Shown here piece after piece: positions 1 to 7,329 of a stretch of 7,366 nt of DNA. The DNA is from Verrucomicrobiota bacterium. Its GTDB lineage: Bacteria; Verrucomicrobiota; Verrucomicrobiia; Opitutales; Opitutaceae. Every line of letters starts with the position of its first letter. Position 1 is the first letter of the stretch. The stretch lies in assembly GCA_030832235.1 (NCBI GenBank), contig JAURJO010000326.1, positions 1-7,366 of the forward strand. Reading direction: 5' to 3'. A program made the translations under genes and the position numbers. The notes below the pieces were generated by a model. It did not search any database. It was not told the origin of the DNA and worked only from the letters and a program-made list of their open reading frames with translations.

Positions 1-1988
1 GCGAGGCTTTCGCGCAGCCGTTCGTCGCCGGGCCTGAGCCGCAGTGCGGTTTCAAACCGTTCCGCGGCCTCCTTCGCCCGGCCGGTGAGAAGCAGAACGT
101 TTCCCAGATTGGCGTGCGCGTCGGCGTCATCCGGACGAATCACCGCCAGCGCCGTGAAGTGGCGCTCTGCGGCGGCGAAGTCCTCGCGGCGGGCGGCCAA
201 CAGCCCAAGCCGGCGATGGGCCTCCGCATGGTTGGGGTTGAGGGTGAGCGCGCGGTCGTACTGCGTCTTCGCCTCTTCATTTCTGCCGGTTCGTTCCGCC
301 AGGCGTCCGAGCTGCGCGTGGGCCTCCGCGAGCTCCGGCTCAAGCGCGAGTGCGGCGTGGAGGTGCTTCTCCGCCTCGACGGTCCGGTTCAAGGCGGCGA
401 GCGCGACGCCGAGATTGAAATGAATATCCGCCCCCGGGCGCCGGCGCAGCGCTTCCTCGAAATGAGGCATCGCCTCCGCGGCGCGACCGGCGCGAGTGAG
501 GGTGACCCCGAGGTTGAGGCGGGCGTCGGGATGCGCGGGCGCGATGCGCAATGCGACCGAGAAATCCAGCTCGGCTTCGGCCAGACGGCCTTCCGCCAGC
601 TCCATCACGCCCCGGCTGTAGCGGGCAGGCGCGTAGGCCGGATCAAGTTCAATGGCGCGGGCGAGGGTTTCACGGGCCTCGCCGATTCTTCCAGTGTCGC
701 GCAACGCGAGCGCGAGGTTGTGGTGGGCGCGCGCGTTGCCGGGGCGTGCCGCCACACTCGATGACCACAAGGCCACCGGGTCCCGATAGGTGAGGTTGCG
801 TGCCGTTGTCGTGGCGGTCAGCGCGACCGCCGCGGCGCCGAGCAGCCAGCCGCGGTTGCGACCGAGTCGCATCGAGAGGAGGACGATTGCCGCGATCGGC
901 GCGGCCAGAGCGAGGTACATCCGGTGTTCCGCGATCGTCTGCGCCACAAGCGGCACGAAGCTGGAGCTGGGCGCCAGCAGGAGGAAGAACGCGGCGCCAA
1001 CGAAACCCGCGACGGGTCGTCGCGCCACCGCCCAGGCCGTCGCACCCAACGACGCCAGAATGAGCAATCCCTCCGGAATCACCCTGGTGGTCGAGGTGAC
1101 GACGGCCGTCCCGTAATCGAGCGCCAGCGGGTGCGGCCAAAGGGTGAGCCGGGCGTAGCGCGCGAGCGCCTCGCACTGCGTAAGGAGGTAGTTCCAGACC
1201 GGGACCCCGCGGTCGAAGCCGGCCGCCGCGCCGCGGGCGCCGCCCGTGTTCCACAGCAAAGCCCCGAGCAGCAGCCAAGCGGCCGCGAGCCCAAGGTGGA
1301 GGCCCCGCCGGTCCCGCCACGCCGCGCGAAATGTTCCCGCGAAAAAGGTCCGGTCGAGCAGCAGCGCGACCACGGGCGCCGTGACCATGGTTTCCTTCAC
1401 CGCCATCCCTGCCGCGCACGCGGCCACCGCGACGACCGCCCAACGCCTCCGGGCTGCGTCGCGTGATACGTCACACCGTGTGTGGCGCACGACCGCGAGG
1501 AGCGTGACGAGGTAAAACAAACCACTCAGGCACTCGGTGCGCTGCGCGATGCAGGTCACGGACTCCGTCTGCAACGGATGCACACTCCAGAGCAGCGCGG
1601 CGAGGAACGCACTCTCCTCGGCACCGGATTTGAAGCGCGGCCCCAGGACGGGGCCGCGGAGAAGCGCCCCCATCAATTGGAAAAGGGTCAGCGTCGCCGC
1701 GAGATGGATCAGGATGTTGGTGGCCCTGAATCCTGCCGGGTTCAGCCCCCACAGCGCGTGGTCAAGGGCGAACGAAGCGTTGACCAGCGGCCGGCCGGTG
1801 GTGGTGCCGCCGTCGGCCGGCGGGCGGAAGATTTCCCATGACCAGAAGTCGCGGATCGTCGGGTTACGGACGACCGCGGCGTCATCGTCGAAAACAAACG
1901 GCGCGCGGAGCGCGGGCGCGTAGGCGATGACTACGGCGGCGGCGAGGAGGGCGGGGCGCAGCCAGACGGGGAGGCGGACGTTCGCCAT
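1..1988 (-). CDS. TMTC-like (DUF1736-type) multi-pass membrane glycosyltransferase-like protein with TPR repeats, 3' end missing
   Basis: The frame is open from the ATG at 1988 to the left edge (662 codons) and the stop lies outside. Residues 13-30 form a first membrane segment, followed by FVFDDDAAVV (31-40), the acidic loop typical of GT-C glycosyltransferases. Other TMTC-type marks are HPLQTESV (137-144) with QRTECLSGLFYL (149-160), KET near 198, LLLDR (209-213) and EHRMYL (354-359). About ten hydrophobic segments end near residue 396. From about 418 come seven TPR units of 33-34 residues (418, 452, 486, 520, 553, 587, 621), with an eighth beginning. Eukaryotic TMTC proteins are O-mannosyltransferases with lumenal TPRs; by analogy the TPRs here would be periplasmic, but donor and acceptor are unknown. 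An in-frame GTG at 2024 would add 12 residues and has GGGGAG seven bases upstream, though that motif is the 3' arm of a terminator. I prefer the ATG, which lacks a clear Shine-Dalgarno. Family confidence is high; enzymatic activity is inferred. Confidence 0.88.
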   Translation of the reverse strand, partial: MANVRLPVWLRPALLAAAVVIAYAPALRAPFVFDDDAAVVRNPTIRDFWSWEIFRPPADGGTTTGRPLVNASFALDHALWGLNPAGFRATNILIHLAATLTLFQLMGALLRGPVLGPRFKSGAEESAFLAALLWSVHPLQTESVTCIAQRTECLSGLFYLVTLLAVVRHTRCDVSRDAARRRWAVVAVAACAAGMAVKETMVTAPVVALLLDRTFFAGTFRAAWRDRRGLHLGLAAAWLLLGALLWNTGGARGAAAGFDRGVPVWNYLLTQCEALARYARLTLWPHPLALDYGTAVVTSTTRVIPEGLLILASLGATAWAVARRPVAGFVGAAFFLLLAPSSSFVPLVAQTIAEHRMYLALAAPIAAIVLLSMRLGRNRGWLLGAAAVALTATTTARNLTYRDPVALWSSSVAARPGNARAHHNLALALRDTGRIGEARETLARAIELDPAYAPARYSRGVMELAEGRLAEAELDFSVALRIAPAHPDARLNLGVTLTRAGRAAEAMPHFEEALRRRPGADIHFNLGVALAALNRTVEAEKHLHAALALEPELAEAHAQLGRLAERTGRNEEAKTQYDRALTLNPNHAEAHRRLGLLAARREDFAAAERHFTALAVIRPDDADAHANLGNVLLLTGRAKEAAERFETALRLRPGDERLRESL

Positions 1989-2024
1989 GCGGGAGATGTC
2001 GAAGGCCGGCCGGTGCGTGGCCAC

Positions 2025-2051
2025 AAAAAAGCTCCCCGGGCAGGGGAGCTT
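2025..2051 (-). terminator. Intrinsic terminator of the TonB-dependent receptor gene
   Basis: Read on the minus strand, a perfect 9-bp GC-rich stem (AAGCTCCCC at 2051-2043 pairing with GGGGAGCTT at 2037-2029) encloses a 5-base loop (TGCCC). A run of six T follows from 2030 to 2025. It begins about 28 bases past the receptor stop codon and ends just before the first possible start (GTG at 2024) of the next gene, so it should separate the two transcripts. There is no T-run on the other side, so it is not bidirectional. Confidence 0.9.
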
Positions 2052-2079
2052 GAAGGTGACTGCCGGTTTAGGCGGCCGT

Positions 2080-5000
2080 TCAGAACTCGAGGGTGGTGGT
2101 GAGCACGAATTGCCGCGGATCGATGATGCGGAACGCCCAGGGCGAGCCGTCGAGATTGACCGCGGTGGGGAGCAGGCGGCCGCCCTCGGTGAGGTTGTTC
2201 ACGTTGAGCTGCACTTTGAGCCCGTAGCGTTCCTTGAGGATTCGACGGCTGTAGGAGACCCACACGTCGGTGTAGAAATTGCCCTGATCGTACACGGGCT
2301 TGGTCGGATCCGCGACGTTGATGACCGTCGGAGCGGTGCGGGGATCGCCGACCTTGCCGAGGAAGCCCACCGCGGCCTTTGATTCCCAGCGCTGGGCGCC
2401 GCCGACGGAAAAGCCCTTCAGGCGGCCGGAGGAGAACCGGTAGTTGGTGATAAGGGCGCTGTGGTATTTGCGTTGGGCCGGAGCCGAGACGCCCTCGAGG
2501 GCTTTGGCCAGCCCCACTTGGGATTGCACGACGTTGTTGAAGTAGGCCTGCGGGCTGGTGTTACCGTCGGTGTTCTCGACCTGGGCCACGCTCGCGAAGC
2601 CGTAGCCAGTCCAGAAGTTCTTCAGTGAGAAGCGGCGGCCGTTGGCGTCGGTGAAGTCAGGAATCTCGGGAGCCGCCATCGACTCCCAGACGGGCAGCCG
2701 CGTGGCGAGCCAGGCGTCGTACTGCGGAGCGATGTTGCGGTACGTGGTCTCCTGTTTGTCGGCGGTCAGCTTGAGAGTCCAATTGGGGGTCGGGTTGTAC
2801 GTGAGCTGAAGTTCGACGCCCTTCGCCTTGCTGTCCTGCGTTCCGCCGACGCTGGTACCGGCGTAGTAATTATAGGGCAGCTTCAGCAGGTCCCAGATCT
2901 TCTGCTGGTTCGCCTGGTCGTTGACCGGGTTGACGGTGTCGGAATTCCAGTTCGTGACCGAGGTGATCTGCGCGAGGGTACGGCCGGCGGCGATGCCGTT
3001 GCGGATGCGCTGCACCGTGCTTGCCCACGGAATGCCGGTGGTGGTGTCGGAGTAGGCGAGGCGCGTGAGCAGCGTGCCGGCGGCCGAGGTGCGCTCGTTC
3101 TGGCTCTCGGTCTCGTACCACGTCACGCGGGCAACGAGTTTGTTCTGCAGGGCGCTGAACCCGAGGCCGAAGTCCTTGGTCTTGCCGGTCGGCTTGGGCA
3201 GGGGGTTGCCGAAGTAGTCGGTCTGGTAGGTGGCGGGCGGGTTGAAGTTGTCGGACTTGTTGTAGTACGCCGTGACGCTCTGAAGGAACTCCGCGAACGA
3301 GGAGCCGCGGGAGTTCATCAAGAAGAGGTTGTTCTTCAGGGGGCGGAACGCGACGCCCATGGACTTGGTGTCGCCTTCGAGGATGTCCCAGCGGTTCCAG
3401 CGATTCATCACGAGGTCGCGGTTCACGCGGCCGGAGACGCCGTTCACGAAGAGCTGGGCGTTGGTCATGGCCGGCTCGACGGTCGTTACCGTTTTGCCGT
3501 CGAGACGGGTGACGGCGCCGGAAGTCGTGACGCGGGCGCGGTAGTCGTCGTGACGCCAACCGAAGGTGGCCACGACCTTTTCGGCGAAGAGCGTGCTTTG
3601 CGCGGCCAGATTCCATCCCTTCACCTCGCGTTGGGTCTTGAAGCTCCCGGCCTGGGAGAACTCGGTAGCCTCGGTGACGGACACGGTTTTGAACTGGCCG
3701 GTGCTATAGTCGTAGACCTGCACGGAGGAGGTGAGCGGCTGATTCCAGCCTTGGTTGCCGTAGAATCCGGCGGATTGGCTCACGCGGGCCTGGGTGCCAC
3801 CGGGGCTGGCGAGGTAGTAGTTGCGCTTGGTGGAGGTGCCGGACCAGAGGGCGGTGCCGGGGAGGGAGAGGTTAGGCACGTAACGTAGGCGGCCCTCGGC
3901 GTCGCCGTCCATGAAGCCCATGCGCCAGCGCTCGACGGCGCGGTTGCTTTCCTGCTTCGACCAGAGGGCGAGCAGACGATGGCGACCGAGGTAGGACAAA
4001 AGGCCGCGGCGCTTGGTCAGGTCGAGGTCGTAGGCCAGCATGGCCCGGAAATTGTCGTCGGTGGATGGAGAGTAGAACGTGTCGATGCCGCCGCCGGTGC
4101 CCTCGGTGACGAAAGGCAGGCCGAAGTACGGGTTGGGCCGGCCGTCGATCAGCTTCAGGTTGGCGTCGACCTGGAGGGTCGCGCCGGTGAGCTGCGACAT
4201 GGTGTAGTTCTCGATTCCGTCGATGTCCTGCCGCAGCCAGCCCGCGCTGAAGTGGAGGTTGGGCAGGATCTGCTGCTCGAGCTCCACGTTGTAATTACCC
4301 GCGCGGAGGTCGCCGAAGTTGGTCTGGGCGTGGTTATATTTCGTCCAGTCGTAGATGGACTTGTTGGTGACGCCGGCCCACTGCCAGCTGCCGTAGGTGT
4401 AGGTGCGGCCGTTGAGGGTCGCCGTCGGGTTCGGATAGTTGGTGGAGGTCGCGTAATAGCGCTCGTAGATCGCGTAGCGCGGATCGTTGAGCGCCCAGCC
4501 GAGGGAGGCCGGCGTGGGGGTGGCCGTGGCCGGGTTTGTCTGGGCCGGAGGGAAGAGCACCGGATTACGCTGGAAGAAAAGCACCGAAGAACCGCCGTCG
4601 ATGTAGCGCACCGGGCGGGTCACGTCGTCGAACTGGATGCCCGGCAGGAACAGCGGGGAGGCTGTGTTGGTGAGCGCTCCGGTGCCGAGGATCGTGTTGA
4701 CCGCGGCGTTGTAGCCCGGGCTCTGGTTCGTGGAGACGTACGGACCGAAGGTGCGGCCGGTGTCGAGCACCGTGATCGTGCGGGTGGTCGGGTCGTAGGC
4801 GGGCCGGCCGGCCTGAAGCCACGGGGTGACCTGGTCGCGGGGGTTCATGAAGTTCGGCCGGTTGGCCTTGTTCTGGAAGCCCTCGGCGAAGCCGCGGATG
4901 ACGGTTTTGGGGAACGGCTTGAACGTGATCGCGCCGTATTCGCGACGGGTGAGGTCGCGCGACGGCTTCCGCTCGAATTGCTGGTCGTTGTAGAGAAATG

Positions 5001-5721
5001 CCCCGTAGACCGCGAGACGGTCGCGGATCAGCGACTGGTTGAGCGTGAGCGCACTGCGGAAGGATCCGTTGTGGTCAGTGCGCAGCTGCACGGAGCCGCG
5101 GTTGCGGTTCAGCACGGCCTGCGCGCTGGTCTGGTTCACGATGCCGGAGGGTGAGCCGAGGCCGAAGAGCAGCGAGTTGGGGCCGCGGCTGATCTCGACC
5201 GACTGCGTGTTGTAGGCGTCGAACGGGATGCGGCTGTTGGTCGGGAAGTAATTCAAAGCCGCGTCGGGCGCGGCGAGGCCGCGGACGCGATTCGATTGCG
5301 CGTTGGTCGTGGTCCCGCCGTCGTTACCCAGCGTGTAGCCAGCGAGGGTGTCCTTTGCGGTCCCGCGATCGGTGACCACGGGAGAGTAGGTCTGCGACCC
5401 CTCCGTGCCCGCCTCGTAGCGGAAGATGTCGTTGATATCGAGGGACGCGGTGTCCTCCATCTGCTGCTTCGTCACGACGGTGATCGAGGCGGCGAGGTCG
5501 GCCAGATTCGTGTTAAGCCGGCTGCCGGCGAGGGTGTTCTCGGCGAAATAACCGGTGTCCTTGGTCGTGCTGACCGTGAACGGCGACAGCTCGACGGCCT
5601 TCTCGCCGGAGGCGGACGCGTTGGTGGCTGGTTGCGTGACCGTCTGGGCGCGGGCGAGTCCTGTGCAGGTGAGCGCCACGAACAGAAGGCGGCGGAATGA
5701 ACGGACGGACTTTGTTTTCAT
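2080..5721 (-). CDS. TonB-dependent outer-membrane receptor, Opitutaceae-type, 1213 residues
   Basis: This is a complete receptor that would import a ligand across the outer membrane using energy from TonB-ExbB-ExbD. Residues 1-25 are a signal peptide (basic start, hydrophobic LLFVALTCTGL, cleavage after ARA). A likely TonB box, VELSPFTV, lies at 43-50 and leads into GY and NTLAGSRLNTN (57-72). The plug follows: DLAASITVVTKQQMED (75-90), DIFRYEAGTEG (98-108), the RVRGL core (145-149) and the closing SVEISRGPNSLLFGLGSPSG (174-193). The rest, to 1213, is rich in aromatic and Asn/Thr residues as in a 22-strand barrel. It ends NNLTEGG, DPRQFVLTTTLEF, with the terminal Phe used for outer-membrane assembly. 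The mature part has no cysteine. It is long for the superfamily but of a size common in Opitutaceae. I see no N-terminal carboxypeptidase-like or FecA-type signalling domain and no adjacent SusD. The ATG at 5721 has no clear Shine-Dalgarno. The substrate cannot be read from the sequence. Confidence 0.96.
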   Translation of the reverse strand: MKTKSVRSFRRLLFVALTCTGLARAQTVTQPATNASASGEKAVELSPFTVSTTKDTGYFAENTLAGSRLNTNLADLAASITVVTKQQMEDTASLDINDIFRYEAGTEGSQTYSPVVTDRGTAKDTLAGYTLGNDGGTTTNAQSNRVRGLAAPDAALNYFPTNSRIPFDAYNTQSVEISRGPNSLLFGLGSPSGIVNQTSAQAVLNRNRGSVQLRTDHNGSFRSALTLNQSLIRDRLAVYGAFLYNDQQFERKPSRDLTRREYGAITFKPFPKTVIRGFAEGFQNKANRPNFMNPRDQVTPWLQAGRPAYDPTTRTITVLDTGRTFGPYVSTNQSPGYNAAVNTILGTGALTNTASPLFLPGIQFDDVTRPVRYIDGGSSVLFFQRNPVLFPPAQTNPATATPTPASLGWALNDPRYAIYERYYATSTNYPNPTATLNGRTYTYGSWQWAGVTNKSIYDWTKYNHAQTNFGDLRAGNYNVELEQQILPNLHFSAGWLRQDIDGIENYTMSQLTGATLQVDANLKLIDGRPNPYFGLPFVTEGTGGGIDTFYSPSTDDNFRAMLAYDLDLTKRRGLLSYLGRHRLLALWSKQESNRAVERWRMGFMDGDAEGRLRYVPNLSLPGTALWSGTSTKRNYYLASPGGTQARVSQSAGFYGNQGWNQPLTSSVQVYDYSTGQFKTVSVTEATEFSQAGSFKTQREVKGWNLAAQSTLFAEKVVATFGWRHDDYRARVTTSGAVTRLDGKTVTTVEPAMTNAQLFVNGVSGRVNRDLVMNRWNRWDILEGDTKSMGVAFRPLKNNLFLMNSRGSSFAEFLQSVTAYYNKSDNFNPPATYQTDYFGNPLPKPTGKTKDFGLGFSALQNKLVARVTWYETESQNERTSAAGTLLTRLAYSDTTTGIPWASTVQRIRNGIAAGRTLAQITSVTNWNSDTVNPVNDQANQQKIWDLLKLPYNYYAGTSVGGTQDSKAKGVELQLTYNPTPNWTLKLTADKQETTYRNIAPQYDAWLATRLPVWESMAAPEIPDFTDANGRRFSLKNFWTGYGFASVAQVENTDGNTSPQAYFNNVVQSQVGLAKALEGVSAPAQRKYHSALITNYRFSSGRLKGFSVGGAQRWESKAAVGFLGKVGDPRTAPTVINVADPTKPVYDQGNFYTDVWVSYSRRILKERYGLKVQLNVNNLTEGGRLLPTAVNLDGSPWAFRIIDPRQFVLTTTLEF

Positions 5722-5918
5722 GAGCTGGCGGGGTTGGCGGCGAACCGATGCTTCGGGTTTCCGCAGGTTGGGCTGAGGCGACTACGGCCCGCGCCAAGGC
5801 CGGCCGCAACGGGCGCAGCGGTCTGACAGTCCGTGCAATAGTCGCACCGTGTTCGCCTTGGAATTTTCGTGCATCACCCCGGGCGGGCGGACGTCATCAG
5901 CGCGACATACCCAACCTC
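5722..5918. promoter_or_regulatory. Divergent intergenic region between receptor and ThuA genes
   Basis: These 197 bases separate the start codons of two divergently transcribed genes, so promoters for both are expected here. The central part (about 5820-5880) is less GC-rich than its surroundings, including ggaattttcg near 5861. Candidate boxes are weak: on the minus strand TTCCAA, 17 bases, TATTGC (each about 3 of 6 matches); on the plus strand TGCAATAGT resembles an extended -10 without a matching -35. GC-rich short inverted repeats occur (for example ggccggcc near 5799), but I see no operator-like palindrome that I would name. Neither start codon has a clear Shine-Dalgarno. Confidence 0.45.
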
Positions 5919-6893
5919 ATGAAGTCACGCCGCGCCTTACTCCGTACCCTGATCACCCTGTTTCTCCTGGCGCCGCTTGCGCTGCACGCAGCCGAAAGCG
6001 CGCCGAAACGCGTGCTGGTGGTGACAGTGACGACCGGCTTTCGTCATTCGTGCATTCCGGTCTCGGAGGCGGTGCTGGCGCGGCTCGCGAAGGAGGATGG
6101 TCGTTTCGCGGTGGACTTCGTGCGTCAGCCGGAAGGCATGCCGCGTCCCCCCGCGCGCCCGCGCCCGGGTCCGGCCGGCGAAAAGGATCCCGCGTACCAG
6201 GCGGCGCTGCGGAAGTTCGCCGCCGACGAGAAAGCGTTCAACGATACCTGGAACCCGCGGATTGAGGCGGCGTTGCGGGCGCTCAGCCCGGAGAACCTGC
6301 GAAACTACGACGCGGTCCTGTTCGCCAGCACCACGGGTGACCTGCCGCTGCCGGATAAGCAGGGCTTCATCGACTGGGTGGCGGGCGGCAAGGCGTTCAT
6401 CGGCGTGCACGCGGCGACCGACACCTTTCACGGCTTCCGGCCCTTCATCGACATGATCGGCGGGGAGTTCCGCACTCATGGGCCGCAGGTCGCCGTCGAA
6501 GTGCTCAACGACGATCCGGCGCACGCCGCTGCCGCGCCGGTGCCGGCCAAGTGGCCCGTGTTCGACGAGATCTACCAGTTCAAGAGCTACGAGCGGAACC
6601 GCGTGCGCGACCTGCTGCGACTTGAGCAGCTCAGGCTGAACGCCGAGGACATCAAGGCCGGTCGCGCCACCGCCGGGCATTTCCCGGTCTCGTGGTGCCG
6701 GACTTTCCAGAAGGGACGCGTGTTCTACACCTCGCTCGGCCACCGCGAGGACATGTGGGATCCGGAATTCACCGACAAAGCTGGTCGGAAAAACTCCGCG
6801 GACAACGCGCGCGTCTTCCAGCGCCACCTCGTCGGCGGCATCCTCTGGGCGCTCGGACTCGCGCCGGGAGAGGCGACGCCGCGGGCGCGGTGA
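5919..6893 (+). CDS. Exported ThuA-domain (trehalose-utilisation-like, class I amidotransferase-like fold) protein, 324 residues
   Basis: The ATG at 5919 is chosen because it begins a clean signal peptide: MKSRRALLRT, hydrophobic LITLFLLAPLAL, cleavage after LHA at residue 24. Starts further upstream, to 5748, would bury it. The mature part is a full ThuA domain: RVLVVTVTTGFRHS (31-44) as first strand and loop, YDAVLFASTTGDLPLP (130-145), GKAFIGVHAATDTFHGF (157-173) with the family's His/Asp motif in place of an amidotransferase nucleophile Cys, GGEFRTHGPQ (181-190), DEIYQFK (216-222), then PVSWCRTF and GRVFYTSLGHREDMWD (256-281). Residues 71-114 form a Pro/Arg-rich then Lys/Ala-rich insertion. 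ThuA of rhizobia takes part with ThuB in oxidation and use of disaccharides; the reaction of secreted members is not settled. Divergence from a TonB receptor suggests, without proving, a periplasmic role on an imported sugar-like ligand. Confidence 0.93.
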   Translation: MKSRRALLRTLITLFLLAPLALHAAESAPKRVLVVTVTTGFRHSCIPVSEAVLARLAKEDGRFAVDFVRQPEGMPRPPARPRPGPAGEKDPAYQAALRKFAADEKAFNDTWNPRIEAALRALSPENLRNYDAVLFASTTGDLPLPDKQGFIDWVAGGKAFIGVHAATDTFHGFRPFIDMIGGEFRTHGPQVAVEVLNDDPAHAAAAPVPAKWPVFDEIYQFKSYERNRVRDLLRLEQLRLNAEDIKAGRATAGHFPVSWCRTFQKGRVFYTSLGHREDMWDPEFTDKAGRKNSADNARVFQRHLVGGILWALGLAPGEATPRAR

Positions 6894-6908
6894 AGTCGTC
6901 GCTTATTT
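6873..6908 (+). terminator. Possible weak terminator hairpin overlapping the ThuA stop codon
   Basis: The arms GCGACG (6873-6878) and CGTCGC (6897-6902) are exact reverse complements. Inside them CCGC (6879-6882) pairs with GCGG (6887-6890) around GGGC. The six bases TGAAGT (6891-6896), containing the ThuA stop, form a one-sided bulge. TTATTT follows at 6903-6908. The bulge and the short, interrupted T-run make this much weaker than the 2025-2051 terminator, and it may be chance in GC-rich sequence. Confidence 0.25.
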
Positions 6909-7328
6909 CCGGAACAGGCGGCCGACCAGTTCGCGCACGGCTTCGGGCGGGGCTTTCGGCGTGAGCGAGGGCTGGTAGTACTGGGCGTCGGCGAGTTTTT
7001 TCGACGGATAGACCGTGTGGAACTCGAGGTTCAGCTCGATCAGGTAGGTTTTGAAATCCCAGTTCCAGCGCGCGTCGTAGGTCACGATCACCTGCGTGTC
7101 CTCGGGCATCATGGTCTGCGGGCCGGATGCCGCCGTCTTGCCGCGGCCGCGGAGTTCGGCGGCGATGAGCTCGTCGAGGCGGTTGTTCTCGTTGAGCCGG
7201 CGTTCGACGTAGAAACGCTGGAAACGGCCGAGGTCGACCACCTGCCGGCTGTTCACCGATGAGCAGCCGGCGAAGAGGCCCGCAAGCAAGGCGAGCAAGG
7301 TGAGGCGCCGTAACAACACGAAGGTCAC
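6903..7328 (-). CDS. Small lipoprotein of unknown function, 141 residues
   Basis: The product starts with basic and hydrophobic residues (LLRRLTLLALLAGLFAGC) ending in a lipobox-like LFAGC, so Cys22 should be lipidated. Ser at +2 would favour outer-membrane sorting under the E. coli rule. The mature part, about 120 residues, has FYVERRLNENNRLDELIAAELRGRG (39-63), then VIVTYDARWNWDFKTYLIELNLEF (80-103) and a basic, proline-containing tail (YYQPSLTPKAPPEAV). The pattern of a strand, a helix with ELR.RG, then an Asp/Trp-rich strand pair resembles small DUF4136-like envelope lipoproteins, but I cannot place it firmly. The start is GTG at 7328. The frame stays open to the right edge, so an upstream start is possible, but the signal peptide supports this one. 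There is no clear Shine-Dalgarno; a hairpin sits in its place. The gene converges on the ThuA gene, leaving nine bases between the stop codons. Confidence 0.82.
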   Translation of the reverse strand: MTFVLLRRLTLLALLAGLFAGCSSVNSRQVVDLGRFQRFYVERRLNENNRLDELIAAELRGRGKTAASGPQTMMPEDTQVIVTYDARWNWDFKTYLIELNLEFHTVYPSKKLADAQYYQPSLTPKAPPEAVRELVGRLFRK

Positions 7329-7329
7329 G

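Noticed and set aside
114..764. 216-codon open frame on the plus strand
   Set aside because: It is antisense to the TPR array. The apparent regularity of the product comes from the 34-codon repeat period of the real gene.
670..1443. 257-codon open frame on the minus strand
   Set aside because: It is in a different frame of the same strand as the TMTC/TPR gene. The product is Arg/Gly/Ala low-complexity, whereas the other frame gives membrane segments, motifs and TPRs without a break.
2870..3616. 248-codon open frame on the minus strand inside the receptor gene
   Set aside because: It is an alternate frame of the receptor, with an Arg/His/Pro-rich product and no domain.
3979..5154. 391-codon open frame on the plus strand opposite the receptor gene
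   Set aside because: It is antisense to the plug and early barrel of a clearly real receptor. Its product is a Val/Gly/Glu/Arg-biased string without recognisable domains, as expected of the complementary strand of GC-rich coding DNA.
5748..5918. 57-codon upstream extension of the ThuA frame
   Set aside because: Although in frame, it would place a non-hydrophobic Arg/Ala stretch before a clean signal peptide and would use up the divergent promoter region.
5722..5918. Named sigma-70 boxes or a LacI-type operator in the divergent region
   Set aside because: The best -35/-10 pairs match only about half of the consensus, and no palindrome stands out from GC-rich background, so no individual site is called.
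5937..6827. 296-codon open frame on the minus strand opposite the ThuA gene
   Set aside because: It lies fully within the ThuA coding region on the other strand. The product is rich in Arg/Val/Glu with no motif, while the plus strand encodes a complete ThuA domain.
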